Positions 33,852 through 42,425 of a stretch of 53,691 nucleotides of DNA are shown here, piece by piece. How positions within the stretch are numbered: position 1 is the first letter of the stretch; every line of letters begins with the position of its first letter. The DNA is from CAZJHX01 sp964545715 (GTDB taxonomy: Bacteria; Myxococcota_A; UBA9042; GCA-2863065): contig CAZJHX010000069.1 in NCBI GenBank assembly GCA_964545715.1, positions 1 through 53,691 on the forward strand, given 5' to 3'. Below the pieces are notes generated by a model, which worked only from the letters and a program-made list of their open reading frames with translations, had not been told where the DNA came from and did not search any database. Position numbers and translations under genes: made by a program.

Positions 33852-34727
33852 CTATTCGTGGCAGGGCGACTCGCGGTCGATCGCCGTCGCCCCCGCCTTG
33901 AAGCCGAAGGCAGCGGTCATTGCGTCGGTCTCGCCGTCGTCGTCCAGGTCGAGATCGGCGACGCTCTTCAGGTAGCCCATCACCAGCACCAGGAACTCGC
34001 CGCCGACCTCCGGGTCGTTGGCCAGCACAGCCTCCAGCTCAGAGAGCACGAGTGTGCCGCCGATCATGCCGTTTGTCAGCGTTGAGCCGTCCTCTGAGAG
34101 CGTGGCGGCGATGCGCGCGTCGCGGAAGACCAGCTCGGTGTCCTGGGCAAACGTCATCTTGAAGCGGAACTCGCCGGGGCCGCCCTGGAGCTTGCCGGCG
34201 GTCATGGTCACGTTGTCGAAGTGGCTCGCGGCGTCGCCCGCCTCGGTCAGGCTGTCGCACTGGACGAGGTAGCCGTCCACGGCATCGGCGCCGACGGGCT
34301 CGCCGAGCAGGATGTCGATGGTCAGTGCCGGATCGTCGGCGAGGTCGTGGAGCGCCCCAAGGTCGAACAGCAGGTTGAGGTCCCCGTCCTCCACCTGCTT
34401 GGTGATCCAGGTGTTGGGGTCTCCGCCCAGCAGGTCGGCGATGAACTGCTCTTCGAAGAGGTTGGCAAGCGCGTTGTCGATGTCGCCGTCCTGGTCCAGG
34501 TCGAACCCGTCGCCGGCCTCGCGAACGCGCAGCTCATCGGCGCGAAACTGAGCGACGATGGGGTCCGGCTCGGGTGGCGGCGTGTCGGGCACGTCGGGCT
34601 CGGCGGTGTCGGGCGTGGTGTCGGTGGATGCCGTGGCGTCCGGGGCGGGGGTCTTGGGGTCCGCGTCGCCGTCCGAGCAGGACAAGCCGACCGTGGCCAT
34701 CGTCACGAGTATCCAGCGCGTTGTCAT
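33852..34727 (-). CDS. Lipoprotein with Pro/Thr/Asp-rich linker and DxDxDG calcium-loop-like motifs
   Basis: 291 residues from ATG 34727; the frame is open upstream but overlaps the phosphotransferase gene, and this ATG starts the signal peptide (TVGLSC, Cys17). Residues 18-60 are a Thr/Pro/Asp/Glu-rich linker. The mature domain starts with DGFDLDQDGDIDNAL and ends with DLDLDDDGETDAM, both like EF-hand-style calcium loops, framing a beta-rich middle of unknown fold. It lies 11 bp after the phosphotransferase stop, so the two are probably one transcript. Confidence 0.8.
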   Translation of the reverse strand: MTTRWILVTMATVGLSCSDGDADPKTPAPDATASTDTTPDTAEPDVPDTPPPEPDPIVAQFRADELRVREAGDGFDLDQDGDIDNALANLFEEQFIADLLGGDPNTWITKQVEDGDLNLLFDLGALHDLADDPALTIDILLGEPVGADAVDGYLVQCDSLTEAGDAASHFDNVTMTAGKLQGGPGEFRFKMTFAQDTELVFRDARIAATLSEDGSTLTNGMIGGTLVLSELEAVLANDPEVGGEFLVLVMGYLKSVADLDLDDDGETDAMTAAFGFKAGATAIDRESPCHE

Positions 34728-34738
34728 GATGGCCGATT

Positions 34739-35683
34739 CTACCAGTCGCGCGCCCAGGTGCCTACGCGCGCGCCCAGCTCCTCGATCCGGCGCGCCTGGT
34801 CGGGGGTTGGCCGCGGCCCGAAATAGGCCAGTCTCGACAGGTAGACATAGAGGACGCGCAGCCGAATGAGCCAGTCCAGGTGCTCGGGATTGGGCGTCGC
34901 TCGGACGCGCTCGTAGCCCGCCAGCAGCCACCGGCGCAGCTCGGCCCGGTTGTCGTGGCGGTAGAGGACCGACAGGGAGATCGCGACGTCGGCGGCGAAG
35001 TGGTGGTAGCAGCAATTGCCGAAGTCGAACGCCGTGATGCCGGCCTCGGGCGAGTAGTGGAAGTTCTGGGGCGCGAAGTCTGCGTGGATCATGCCGAAGT
35101 CCAGCTCTTCCAGGCCGCGCAGGTAGCCGGTGACCGCGGCCAGCTCGCGGTGGGCCTCCGTGTTGTCAGCCGGGATCAGCGCCGGCGCCCGTGTGAGCAG
35201 CGGCTCGCGGGTCCAATGCCAGCGCCGGTGCAGCACCGTTTCGAAGCTCTGTGACGCGACGTGGATCCGGGCCAGCGTTTCGCCCCATTTGGTCAGGAAG
35301 GCTTCATCCCACAAGGGGTCGCCCGGCTCGACCACAACGCCCTCGGCCCACGTGAAGATGCTGGCATAAAGCGTTTGTCCCTGGTGAGTTACCTCCTCCA
35401 GGTGGCGGTCGACTTCGGACCCGATGGTGCTGCTGACCGGCACGCCGCAGCGCGCTGCGTGTTGCAGGTAGTTGATCTCCGCCAGATTCCACGCACGCGT
35501 GCGATGGGACGGGGATGTCAGGCGCAAAACGTGGCGCTCGCCGTTTACGGTAAGCGCGTACACGAAGTTGCCGGCGTCCGTAATGTGCTCGACCGACGCG
35601 GGATCGGCCCCCCACAGCGGCGCAGCCAGGCGCGCCCACTGCCGGCGGGTGTCCTGCTCGATCAGTGATCCAAAGGTGCTCAT
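34739..35683 (-). CDS. APH-family phosphotransferase (homoserine kinase II/choline kinase-like)
   Basis: 314 residues from ATG 35683. Protein-kinase-like small-molecule kinase: N-lobe ITDAGNFVYALTVNGERHVLRLT, catalytic MIHADFAPQNF (H-x-D-x4-N) near 198 and ITAFDFGNCCYHHFAADVA, where the Asp binds magnesium. The overall pattern is closest to homoserine kinase type II, SrkA/YihE and spectinomycin-type phosphotransferases; the substrate (amino acid, choline, sugar, antibiotic or protein) cannot be fixed. No signal peptide, cytoplasmic. Divergent from the sdh operon across 82 bp. Confidence 0.85.
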   Translation of the reverse strand: MSTFGSLIEQDTRRQWARLAAPLWGADPASVEHITDAGNFVYALTVNGERHVLRLTSPSHRTRAWNLAEINYLQHAARCGVPVSSTIGSEVDRHLEEVTHQGQTLYASIFTWAEGVVVEPGDPLWDEAFLTKWGETLARIHVASQSFETVLHRRWHWTREPLLTRAPALIPADNTEAHRELAAVTGYLRGLEELDFGMIHADFAPQNFHYSPEAGITAFDFGNCCYHHFAADVAISLSVLYRHDNRAELRRWLLAGYERVRATPNPEHLDWLIRLRVLYVYLSRLAYFGPRPTPDQARRIEELGARVGTWARDW

Positions 35684-35713
35684 TTCGCCACAGTATCGCG
35701 CTTTGTCGTCCTT

Positions 35714-35741
35714 TTGACACGGCGCGTAATGCTGCTAATGT
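35714..35741 (+). promoter_or_regulatory. Sigma70-type promoter of the sdh operon
   Basis: TTGACA (35714-35719, perfect -35) and TAATGT (35736-35741, -10-like) with a 16-base spacer, 24 bases before the start codon. GAAGGAG (35753-35759) is the ribosome site. Confidence 0.6.
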
Positions 35742-35765
35742 CGCCGTGGCTAGAAGGAGTTATCA

Positions 35766-36587
35766 ATGTCCAGCCTCCCGATTGGCGGCCATGAGAACGG
35801 CTTTGGCGCGACACAACGCACGGATGCGTGGTGGCAGGCGCCGGCCGCGGTTTTCGCCGGCTTTTCCGCGTTTGTTGTGTACGTCACCTGGGCCGCGTTC
35901 CAGGGCGAGCACTACTTTACGAACCCGTACCTGAGCCCGCTGTACTCGCCCGTGACCTGGGTGAACACGGCGGCGGCCGGATCCGCGCCGCTGTCGCATG
36001 CATGGTTCGGTACGACGCCCGGCTGGTGGCCGAGCTTCCTGCCGTACTCGCCCGCCTTCTTCATTCTGCCCTTCCCGGGCCTGTTTCGGCTCACCTGCTA
36101 CTACTACCGCAAGGCCTATTATCGTGCGTTTGTCGGCTCACCGCCCGCTTGCGCCGTAGGCCCCGCCTCAAAGAAGAAGTATGAGGGCGAGACCAAAGTG
36201 CTCCTCTTCCAGAACCTCCACCGCTACACCATGTACTTCGCGGTCATCTTCGTCTTCATCCTCTACTACGATGCGTTCATCGCCTTCTTCAAAGACGGCA
36301 AGTTCGGCTTTGGCGTCGGCACCTTTGTGCTGTTGCTGAACGCCACGCTGCTGGGGTGCTACACCTTCGGTTGCCACTCTTTCCGACACCTGATCGGCGG
36401 CCGGCAGGACTGCATGACCTGCGTGGGCAAGCCGACGCTGCGTTACAAGGGCTGGAAGCGGTCCTCGTGGCTGAACGCGCGGCACCAACTCTTTGCCTGG
36501 CTGAGCCTCTTCTGGGTCGGCTTCACCGACGTGTACGTACGCCTTGTTTCGATGGGCGTCATCACCGACCTGAACACCTGGAGCTAA
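35766..36587 (+). CDS. sdhC: Succinate dehydrogenase/fumarate reductase membrane anchor subunit
   Basis: 273 residues with five or six hydrophobic helices. The motif FRLTCYYYRKAYYRAF followed by SPPACAV, then LFQNLHRYTMYFAVIF and a later FGCHSFRHLIGGR, resembles the single large anchor subunit of the actinobacterial Sdh1 type, which replaces separate SdhC and SdhD. Candidate haem or quinone histidines lie in NLHRY, CHSFRH and ARHQLF. It anchors the flavoprotein and iron-sulfur subunits to the inner membrane and passes electrons to (mena)quinone. First gene of the sdh operon; the flavoprotein start is four bases after its stop. Confidence 0.87.
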   Translation: MSSLPIGGHENGFGATQRTDAWWQAPAAVFAGFSAFVVYVTWAAFQGEHYFTNPYLSPLYSPVTWVNTAAAGSAPLSHAWFGTTPGWWPSFLPYSPAFFILPFPGLFRLTCYYYRKAYYRAFVGSPPACAVGPASKKKYEGETKVLLFQNLHRYTMYFAVIFVFILYYDAFIAFFKDGKFGFGVGTFVLLLNATLLGCYTFGCHSFRHLIGGRQDCMTCVGKPTLRYKGWKRSSWLNARHQLFAWLSLFWVGFTDVYVRLVSMGVITDLNTWS

Positions 36588-36591
36588 GCTG

Positions 36592-38433
36592 ATGGCCCTC
36601 GACGTAACTGAAATCAAAACTATCGAGCACGACGTGGTCGTGATTGGCGCGGGCGGCGCCGGGCTGCGTGCGGCCGTGGAGTGCAGCGCCCAGGGCTTGA
36701 ACACCGGCGTGGTGTGCAAGTCGCTGCTGGGCAAGGCGCACACGGTGATGGCGGAGGGCGGCATGGCCGCGGCTCTGGGCAACGTGGACAATCGCGACAA
36801 CTGGAAGGTGCACTTTCGGGACACCATGCGCGGCTCCAAGTTTTTGGGTACGTGGCGCATGGCTGAGCTGCACGCCAGGAACGCGCCGGACCGTGTGCGC
36901 GAGCTCGAGGAGTGGGGCGCGGTCTTCGACCGGACCAAAGCGGGGCTGATCAATCAGCGCAACTTTGGCGGGCATCGCTTCCCGCGCCTGGCGCACGTCG
37001 GCGACCGCACGGGTCTGGAGATGATCCGGGCGCTGCAGGACTACGGCATCCACCAGGGCATGGCTGTGCACATGGAGTGCAAGGCGCTGAACCTGCTGAC
37101 CGACGCGGACGGCGCGATCTCGGGCATCCTATGCCTGTGGCGCGAGACCGGGCGCTTCATGATCATCAAGACCAAGGCCGTGATCATGGCGACGGGCGGC
37201 GGCGGCAAGTGCTGGAAGATCACGTCCAACTCCTGGGAGTATACGGGGGACGGCGCGGCGATCGCCTATGACGTCGGCGCGGAGTTGATGGACATCGAGT
37301 TCACGCAGTTTCACCCCACCGGCATGGTGTGGCCGCCCTCGGTGCGCGGCACGCTGGTGACCGAGGGCGTGCGCGGCGAGGGCGGGATCCTCACGAACAG
37401 TGAAGGCAAGCGCTTCATGTTCAACTACATCCCGGACCGCTTCAAGTCGGAGACGGCCGATACGATTGAGGAGGGTGATCGCTGGCTCAACGACGATAAG
37501 AACAATCGGCGGCCGCCCGAGCTGCTCACCCGCGATGTGGTGGCGCGCGCCATCCTGGCGGAGGTTAAGGCGGGGCGCGGATCGCCGCACGGCGGCGCCT
37601 TCCTGGACATCGCGACCCGGCGCACGTCGGAGGACATCAAGAAGAAGCTGCCGTCGATGTACCACCAGTTCAAGGAGCTGGCGGAGGTCGACATCACGGC
37701 GCAGCCAATGGAGGTGGGCCCGACCCTGCACTACTTCATGGGCGGCATCCGCGTGGACGCCGACAGTCAGGAGACCAACGTGTCGGGCCTCTTCGCGTGC
37801 GGTGAGTGCGCGGCCGGCCTGCACGGGGCCAACCGCCTGGGCGGCAACTCGCTGAGTGACCTGCTGGTGTTCGGCCACCTGGCCGGCGTCGGCGCCGTGG
37901 ACTACATCAAGAACCGGCGCGGCGACAAGGCGGTCGAGCTGAACAACGACGTGATCGCCTCGCACGTGCGCGCTGCGACGTCCATTCTGAACCGCGAGGA
38001 GGGCAGCAACCCCTACCTGGTTCACGAGAAGCTGCAGGAGATCATGCAGGAGCACGTGGGCATCATCCGCGAGGGCGACCAGCTCAAAGCGGGCATCGAG
38101 AAGCTGATGGCCCTGCAGCCCGAGGTCGACTCGGTCAAGGCGGCGGGCGCCAGTCAGCTGAACGCGGGCTGGCACGAGGCGCTGGACCTCAGCTCGATGA
38201 TGATCACGTCCGAGGCGGTCGCGCGCGCCGGCCTGATGCGCGAGGAGAGCCGCGGCGCCCACACCCGCCTCGACTTCGAGGGCGAGCGCGAGGAGTGGGG
38301 CAAGGTGAACATCATCTGCAAGAAGGGGCCTAACGGCATGGAGCTGAGCAAGTACGTGCGCCCCGAGCCTCCGGCGGAACTGGCGGCGATCGCCTACGCC
38401 ACAGTCGAAGAGATGGACGCGGGGAAGGTGTAA
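36592..38433 (+). CDS. sdhA: Succinate dehydrogenase/fumarate reductase flavoprotein subunit
   Basis: 613 residues. Oxidises succinate to fumarate (or the reverse). FAD-binding VVVIGAGGAGLRAA, covalent-FAD histidine His50 in KAHTVMAEGGMAAALGN, active-site FTQFHPTG, the catalytic Arg region RGEGGILTN, and the HYFMGG and ECAAGLHGANRLGGNSL motifs near the C-terminal FAD domain. Length is usual for the family. GGAGCT lies upstream within the end of the anchor gene. Works as a complex with the genes on either side. Confidence 0.96.
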   Translation: MALDVTEIKTIEHDVVVIGAGGAGLRAAVECSAQGLNTGVVCKSLLGKAHTVMAEGGMAAALGNVDNRDNWKVHFRDTMRGSKFLGTWRMAELHARNAPDRVRELEEWGAVFDRTKAGLINQRNFGGHRFPRLAHVGDRTGLEMIRALQDYGIHQGMAVHMECKALNLLTDADGAISGILCLWRETGRFMIIKTKAVIMATGGGGKCWKITSNSWEYTGDGAAIAYDVGAELMDIEFTQFHPTGMVWPPSVRGTLVTEGVRGEGGILTNSEGKRFMFNYIPDRFKSETADTIEEGDRWLNDDKNNRRPPELLTRDVVARAILAEVKAGRGSPHGGAFLDIATRRTSEDIKKKLPSMYHQFKELAEVDITAQPMEVGPTLHYFMGGIRVDADSQETNVSGLFACGECAAGLHGANRLGGNSLSDLLVFGHLAGVGAVDYIKNRRGDKAVELNNDVIASHVRAATSILNREEGSNPYLVHEKLQEIMQEHVGIIREGDQLKAGIEKLMALQPEVDSVKAAGASQLNAGWHEALDLSSMMITSEAVARAGLMREESRGAHTRLDFEGEREEWGKVNIICKKGPNGMELSKYVRPEPPAELAAIAYATVEEMDAGKV

Positions 38434-38436
38434 GCC

Positions 38437-39186
38437 ATGGCAAAGCGGACATTCAAGATCTGGCGCGGCGACAAGTCGGGCGGCGAGTTCAAGACGTATG
38501 ACCAGGAGGTCACCGAAGGCATGGTCGTCTTGGATGCGCTGCACCGCATCCAGGCAGAGCAGGCCAACGACATGGCGATGCGCTGGAACTGCAAGGCCGG
38601 CAAGTGCGGCTCGTGCTCCATGGAGATCAACGGCAAGCCGAAGCTGGCGTGCATGACGCGCATGAACAGCTACGGGCCGGAAGAGACGCTTACGGTGCAG
38701 CCGATGAAGACGTTCCCGGTCCAGAAGGACCTGGTCTGCGACGTCAGCTTCAACTTTGAGCAGAACGAGAAGATCCGGCCGCTGAAGCCCAAGCCGCGCG
38801 ACGCGGACGGCGAGCTGCGGATGTACCAGGAGGACGTGGACCGGGTGCAGGAGTTCCGCAAGTGCATCGAGTGCTTCTTGTGCATGGACGTCTGCCACGT
38901 GCTGCGTGACCGCGATCGCAAGGACGCGTTCACCGGCCCGCGCTGGTTGATTCGCACCGCGAGCCTGGAGATGCACCCGCTGGATCAGGACGACCGTATC
39001 GACCAGATCAAGAACGAGCTGGGGTCCGGCATGTGCAACATCACGCGCTGCTGTACAGATGTTTGCCCCGAACACATCCAGATCACGGATAATGGCATTA
39101 TTCCGCTGAAGGAACGCGTGGTCGACGAGTATTACGACCCGCTGATGTGGCTGGGCAGGAAGCTCTTCGGCAAGAAGAAAGACTAG
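38437..39186 (+). CDS. sdhB: Succinate dehydrogenase/fumarate reductase iron-sulfur subunit
   Basis: 249 residues. N-terminal [2Fe-2S] domain: WNCKAGKCGSCSMEINGKPKLAC. C-terminal two-cluster domain: CIECFLCMDVC and CNITRCCTDVCP, binding [4Fe-4S] and [3Fe-4S]. Starts three bases after the flavoprotein stop. Carries electrons from FAD to the quinone site of the anchor subunit. Confidence 0.95.
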   Translation: MAKRTFKIWRGDKSGGEFKTYDQEVTEGMVVLDALHRIQAEQANDMAMRWNCKAGKCGSCSMEINGKPKLACMTRMNSYGPEETLTVQPMKTFPVQKDLVCDVSFNFEQNEKIRPLKPKPRDADGELRMYQEDVDRVQEFRKCIECFLCMDVCHVLRDRDRKDAFTGPRWLIRTASLEMHPLDQDDRIDQIKNELGSGMCNITRCCTDVCPEHIQITDNGIIPLKERVVDEYYDPLMWLGRKLFGKKKD

Positions 39187-39194
39187 GAGATCGC

Positions 39195-39593
39195 ATGAGC
39201 ATCCTGCCGGCAGTACGTGATTTCATGGCGCACGACGTGCCCACGCTTACGCCTGACGCGCCGGTCGTGGAGGCCGTCGAGTTTCTGTTGGACAAACAGG
39301 TGACGGGCGCGCCCGTCGTCGACAAGCAGGGAGCAATCGTCGGCATCATCACCGAGTACGACTGCCTGAAGCTGCTGGCCGAGGGCGCCAACAACCAGAT
39401 GCCGACGGGCAAGGTCTCGGACTACATGTCCAAAAAGGTGATCACGGTGCCTGCGCACATGAACATCTACTTTGTCGCGGGCATGTTTCTGAACGCGCAA
39501 GTGCGCCGTTTCCCGGTCGTGGAAGACGGCAAGCTGATCGGCGCTGTGACGCGCTACGATATCCTGCGAGCGGTCAAGACCAACCTGGACTGA
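39195..39593 (+). CDS. CBS-pair domain protein
   Basis: 132 residues from ATG 39195, chosen over an in-frame upstream codon because TAGGAG precedes it at eight bases. Two CBS units: about 8-62 (VRDFMAHDVPTLTPDAPVVEAVEFL and GAPVVDKQGAIVGIIT) and 75-130 (VSDYMSKKVITVPAHMNIYFVA and RRFPVVEDGKLIGAVTRYDIL). CBS pairs bind adenine nucleotides. With no attached enzyme and only eight bases after sdhB, it may sense energy charge for the respiratory complex; that role is inference from position. Confidence 0.92.
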   Translation: MSILPAVRDFMAHDVPTLTPDAPVVEAVEFLLDKQVTGAPVVDKQGAIVGIITEYDCLKLLAEGANNQMPTGKVSDYMSKKVITVPAHMNIYFVAGMFLNAQVRRFPVVEDGKLIGAVTRYDILRAVKTNLD

Positions 39594-39604
39594 TTCTCAG
39601 GTCC
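39587..39604. terminator. Weak stem-loop between convergent genes
   Basis: GGACTGA and TCAG-GTCC form a 7-bp stem with one bulge and a 3-base loop overlapping the stop of the CBS gene, just before the stop of the opposing LysM gene. No T-tract, so termination is only possible. Confidence 0.3.
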
Positions 39605-39605
39605 G

Positions 39606-41012
39606 TTAAGAGTACGGCAGTCCCTGAGTCACGGCCTTATAGGCCGCGTACGCGTTGGCCAGCTTCACATCGTAGGCGTTGGCCGCATACCCGGCGCCGT
39701 TGTAGAACTTGGCAAACGTGGCCCAGTCCTTCTGCTTGGCCGCGTTGTGCAGCACGTTGGACGTGCGCACAAACTCGAACATGCCGCTGAGCTGGGCCGA
39801 GAGGGAGGCCTGGAACTCGTCGAACATCGCCTTGGCGTCGGAGTAGCCCACGCGCTGGGCGTTGAAGCCCATGATCTGGGCGGCGCCCATGCTGATGCTC
39901 TCGTAGGCGGCGTTGTGGTTGACGGCCTTGGCGCGGTTCAGGGCGTCGTATTCGTCGGCCTGCGAGCCGGTGTGGGCGACGGAGACGTACTGACCTGAGA
40001 GGTTTTTGAAGATGTGGGCCTCGAACCTGATCTTGAGCTTGCCGCCCACGTAGCCCGAGCCGCCGCTCTCGACCGCCAGGCAGGAGGCGGCGACCGCAGC
40101 CTCGATGCCCAGGGCGTCGGCCTGCTGCTTCACGAACTTGCCCTTGCTGTTGTAGATCGCCGCCATCTGCTGCTGCAGGGCGCCGTTGCCGACCGCCTGG
40201 GGGCCATCGGGGGCCATGCCGCTGCCGTCGTCCTGGATCGGGGGCGCGGGGGTCGGCGTCTGGACCGGGCCCGGACCCGGGGTGGTGCCGGCGTGGCCGG
40301 GAATGGTGAGGACCCAGCCGACGGAGATCACGCCGGGGTTGGAGATGATGTGCCTGTTGGCGTCGTAGATCTCGCGCCAGCGGCCCGCGCTGCCAAGCAG
40401 CTGAGCGGCGATCGCTGAGAGCGTGTCGCCCGACTTCACACGATAGGTGCCCGACTGCTGGACAGGCTCGGGCACGGTCGGCTCGGGTGCCGGTGCCGGG
40501 GTTGGCGCGGGGACTGTGGCGCCACCCTTGCCCGGGATCTTCAAGACCCAGCCGACCTGGACGAAGCTCGGGTTGGAGATGATGTGTCGGTTTGCCTGGT
40601 AGATGTCCTGCCAGCGGCCCGCGTCGCCCAGCTCTCGGGCTGCGATCGCCGACAGCGTGTCGCCCGGCTTGACCGTGTAGGTGCCGCCCGCGGGGGCTGG
40701 AGCGGGCGCGGGCGCCGAGGTCTGACCTGGAATCGTCAGCACCGTGCCGATCACGAGCGCGTGCGGGTTCGGTACCTTTGCCCTGTTTGCGGCCCACAGC
40801 TCCATCCATCGCGTGCCGTCGCCCAGCGTATTCTGGGCGATCTCCCACATCGAGTCGCCCGGTCTCACCACATAGGTGGCGGGCCCGGCGGCCTCTCGGA
40901 GCTGGACGCCGCTGGCGCTGCCCGTCTTGCTGCCCGTTGTTTTTGATGAGCGCGACGACGACGTCTTGGACGTTTGCGTCTGCGCAGAAGAGTTCGGTTG
41001 TAAATATGCCAT
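39606..41012 (-). CDS. Peptidoglycan hydrolase: three LysM domains plus N-acetylmuramidase (DUF3380-type)
   Basis: 468 residues from ATG 41012 (GGCGGGG eight bases upstream; an upstream TTG adds only seven residues). A Ser/Lys/Thr-rich N-terminus has no clear signal peptide. Three LysM domains (YVVRPGDSMWEIAQNTLG, YTVKPGDTLSAIAARELG, YRVKSGDTLSAIAAQLLG), separated by Pro/Ala linkers, bind peptidoglycan. The C-terminal 190 residues resemble phage-type N-acetylmuramidases: CLAVESGGSG with the likely catalytic Glu, IRFEAHIF, ISMGAAQIMGFN and FAKFYNGAGYA. Without an export signal it could be a contractile-tail or lysis effector. Divergent from the 41189 gene. Confidence 0.88.
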   Translation of the reverse strand: MAYLQPNSSAQTQTSKTSSSRSSKTTGSKTGSASGVQLREAAGPATYVVRPGDSMWEIAQNTLGDGTRWMELWAANRAKVPNPHALVIGTVLTIPGQTSAPAPAPAPAGGTYTVKPGDTLSAIAARELGDAGRWQDIYQANRHIISNPSFVQVGWVLKIPGKGGATVPAPTPAPAPEPTVPEPVQQSGTYRVKSGDTLSAIAAQLLGSAGRWREIYDANRHIISNPGVISVGWVLTIPGHAGTTPGPGPVQTPTPAPPIQDDGSGMAPDGPQAVGNGALQQQMAAIYNSKGKFVKQQADALGIEAAVAASCLAVESGGSGYVGGKLKIRFEAHIFKNLSGQYVSVAHTGSQADEYDALNRAKAVNHNAAYESISMGAAQIMGFNAQRVGYSDAKAMFDEFQASLSAQLSGMFEFVRTSNVLHNAAKQKDWATFAKFYNGAGYAANAYDVKLANAYAAYKAVTQGLPYS

Positions 41013-41188
41013 CCCAGTCCCCGCCTGCTGCAATTACAAGTCGCGTGCCAGCTCCGGTCGAGAGGCCCGAGGCGGCGCAGTGCTGCGTTCAGGGGGTGTG
41101 GGTCACCGCGAAAGGGGTGTGGGGACCGCACTTGTCCCCGAAATAGGTAGGGGTCTTTTGTCCTCGCTTAATGTAAGAGGAACAACCA

Positions 41189-41437
41189 ATGCACAAAGCC
41201 GTTGCCCGTCACCATTTGAAGACCGCCGGCTGGGGTGAGGCGGAGATCACCATGGCCACCCGCGTCCTCCGCCACAACGCGTCTCGCCGCGCGCCCGCCG
41301 TGCTGCAGGTGCTCAAGGACTTCACCGCGGCCCGCGACGCGGAGACCGGAGAGCGCGCCGCCTGGGAGCGGCTGGTTGGCATGATCGAGGCGGACCCAAA
41401 ACAGATCGACGCGCTCATCGCGCTGTTGAGCCTCTGA
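41189..41437 (+). CDS. Small conserved-looking cytoplasmic protein, translationally coupled to histidine kinase
   Basis: 82 residues, ATG 41189 with AGAGGA nine bases upstream. Basic at the N-terminus and acidic after, predicted helical; no family recognised. Its TGA shares bases with the ATG of the histidine kinase (TGATG at 41435-41439), which argues strongly for a joint function, perhaps an input or partner subunit of the kinase. No membrane segment. Confidence 0.7.
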   Translation: MHKAVARHHLKTAGWGEAEITMATRVLRHNASRRAPAVLQVLKDFTAARDAETGERAAWERLVGMIEADPKQIDALIALLSL

Positions 41438-42357
41438 TGTCGGAGTCGATGGACCAGGACCTGACCGAGCGGATCGCGACCTGCATCGCCGATATCGCCG
41501 CCGGCCGCTTCACGGTCACCGTCGAGGCGATCCGTCACGAGCCCAATCCGCAGATGAAGCACGTGCTGACCGCGCTGCTGAACCTGGAGCGCAGCGTCTC
41601 TGTGGAGCGCCGCGCTCGGCGTGCGGTGGCCAAGCGCATGTACCAGCTGGCGCGCACCAACGAGGACCTCGAGCTCTTCGCGTACACGGCCAGCCACGAT
41701 CTACGTGAGCCGCTGCGCCAGATCGCCGCCCTGGGCGCTCAGCTGCGCGAGCGTGCAGCCCCCATGCTGGACGAGGACGGGGGCGCCCTCCTGGATCGGA
41801 TGACGCTGGCCGCGGACCACATGCAGAGCCTGATCGACGGCATCCTGTTGCTGTCGCGCACAAACACGGGCGCCCAGCCCTTCGAAGAGGCGCCACTCTA
41901 CGACGTGGTGACAGCCGCGGTATCGGACCTGAGCGAGCAGCTGGGGGCCACGGGCGGGTCGGTCGTCATCGAGCAGCTGCCCACGGTCGAGGTTGATCGG
42001 GCGCAAATGACACAGCTGTTTCACAATGTGCTGGTCAACGCCCTCACCTTCACGCGGCCAGATGTGGCGCCTCAGGTGCGCGTCAAGCGCCGCGAGCTGG
42101 TCACCGAGGCCGGCGTCTGCGAGATCGAGATCGAGGACAACGGCACCGGCTTTCACGCCGACGATGCGGAGCGGATCTTTCTGCCGTTTGAGCGCCTGGT
42201 CTCCGGCGACGAGATCGCCGGCTCCGGCATGGGCCTGGCGATCTGCCGGCGCATCGCCCGTCGGCACGGCGGCGAGCTGAGCGCTCGATCGACGCCGGGC
42301 CGCGGCTCCACCTTCACAGTTCAACTCCCCACGCGCCAGGAGCGCCCGTCGCGCTGA
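41437..42357 (+). CDS. Cytoplasmic histidine kinase without recognisable sensor domain
   Basis: 306 residues. Residues 1-60 are an uncharacterised helix with a HAMP-like DIAAGRFTVTVE stretch. HisKA motif FAYTASHDLREPLRQI places the phospho-histidine at His87. HATPase: N-box QLFHNVLVNAL, G1 EDNGTGF, F-box IFLPFERL, and G2 GSGMGLAICRRIARRHGG. The SHDLREPLR form is that of phytochrome-type kinases. No transmembrane helix, no receiver and no response regulator in the window, so its partner is elsewhere. Signal input may come from the coupled 82-residue protein. Confidence 0.92.
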   Translation: MSESMDQDLTERIATCIADIAAGRFTVTVEAIRHEPNPQMKHVLTALLNLERSVSVERRARRAVAKRMYQLARTNEDLELFAYTASHDLREPLRQIAALGAQLRERAAPMLDEDGGALLDRMTLAADHMQSLIDGILLLSRTNTGAQPFEEAPLYDVVTAAVSDLSEQLGATGGSVVIEQLPTVEVDRAQMTQLFHNVLVNALTFTRPDVAPQVRVKRRELVTEAGVCEIEIEDNGTGFHADDAERIFLPFERLVSGDEIAGSGMGLAICRRIARRHGGELSARSTPGRGSTFTVQLPTRQERPSR

Positions 42358-42363
42358 CGCCTT

Positions 42364-42375
42364 GCGCCGCGGCGC
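42364..42375. promoter_or_regulatory. 12-bp perfect palindrome after the histidine kinase gene
   Basis: GCGCCGCGGCGC, seven bases after the kinase stop and about 50 bases before the next start. Could be an operator or a compact termination hairpin; in such GC-rich DNA chance is also possible. Confidence 0.25.
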
Positions 42376-42425
42376 GGGATATGGAAAAACTGCGCCATTC
42401 GGACAAACTTTCGGGGGAGAGACAA

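Noticed and set aside
41040..41188. Promoter with TAATGT near 41169 for the 82-residue protein
   Set aside because: A -10-like element exists but no -35 at 16-18 bases; left out as too weak.
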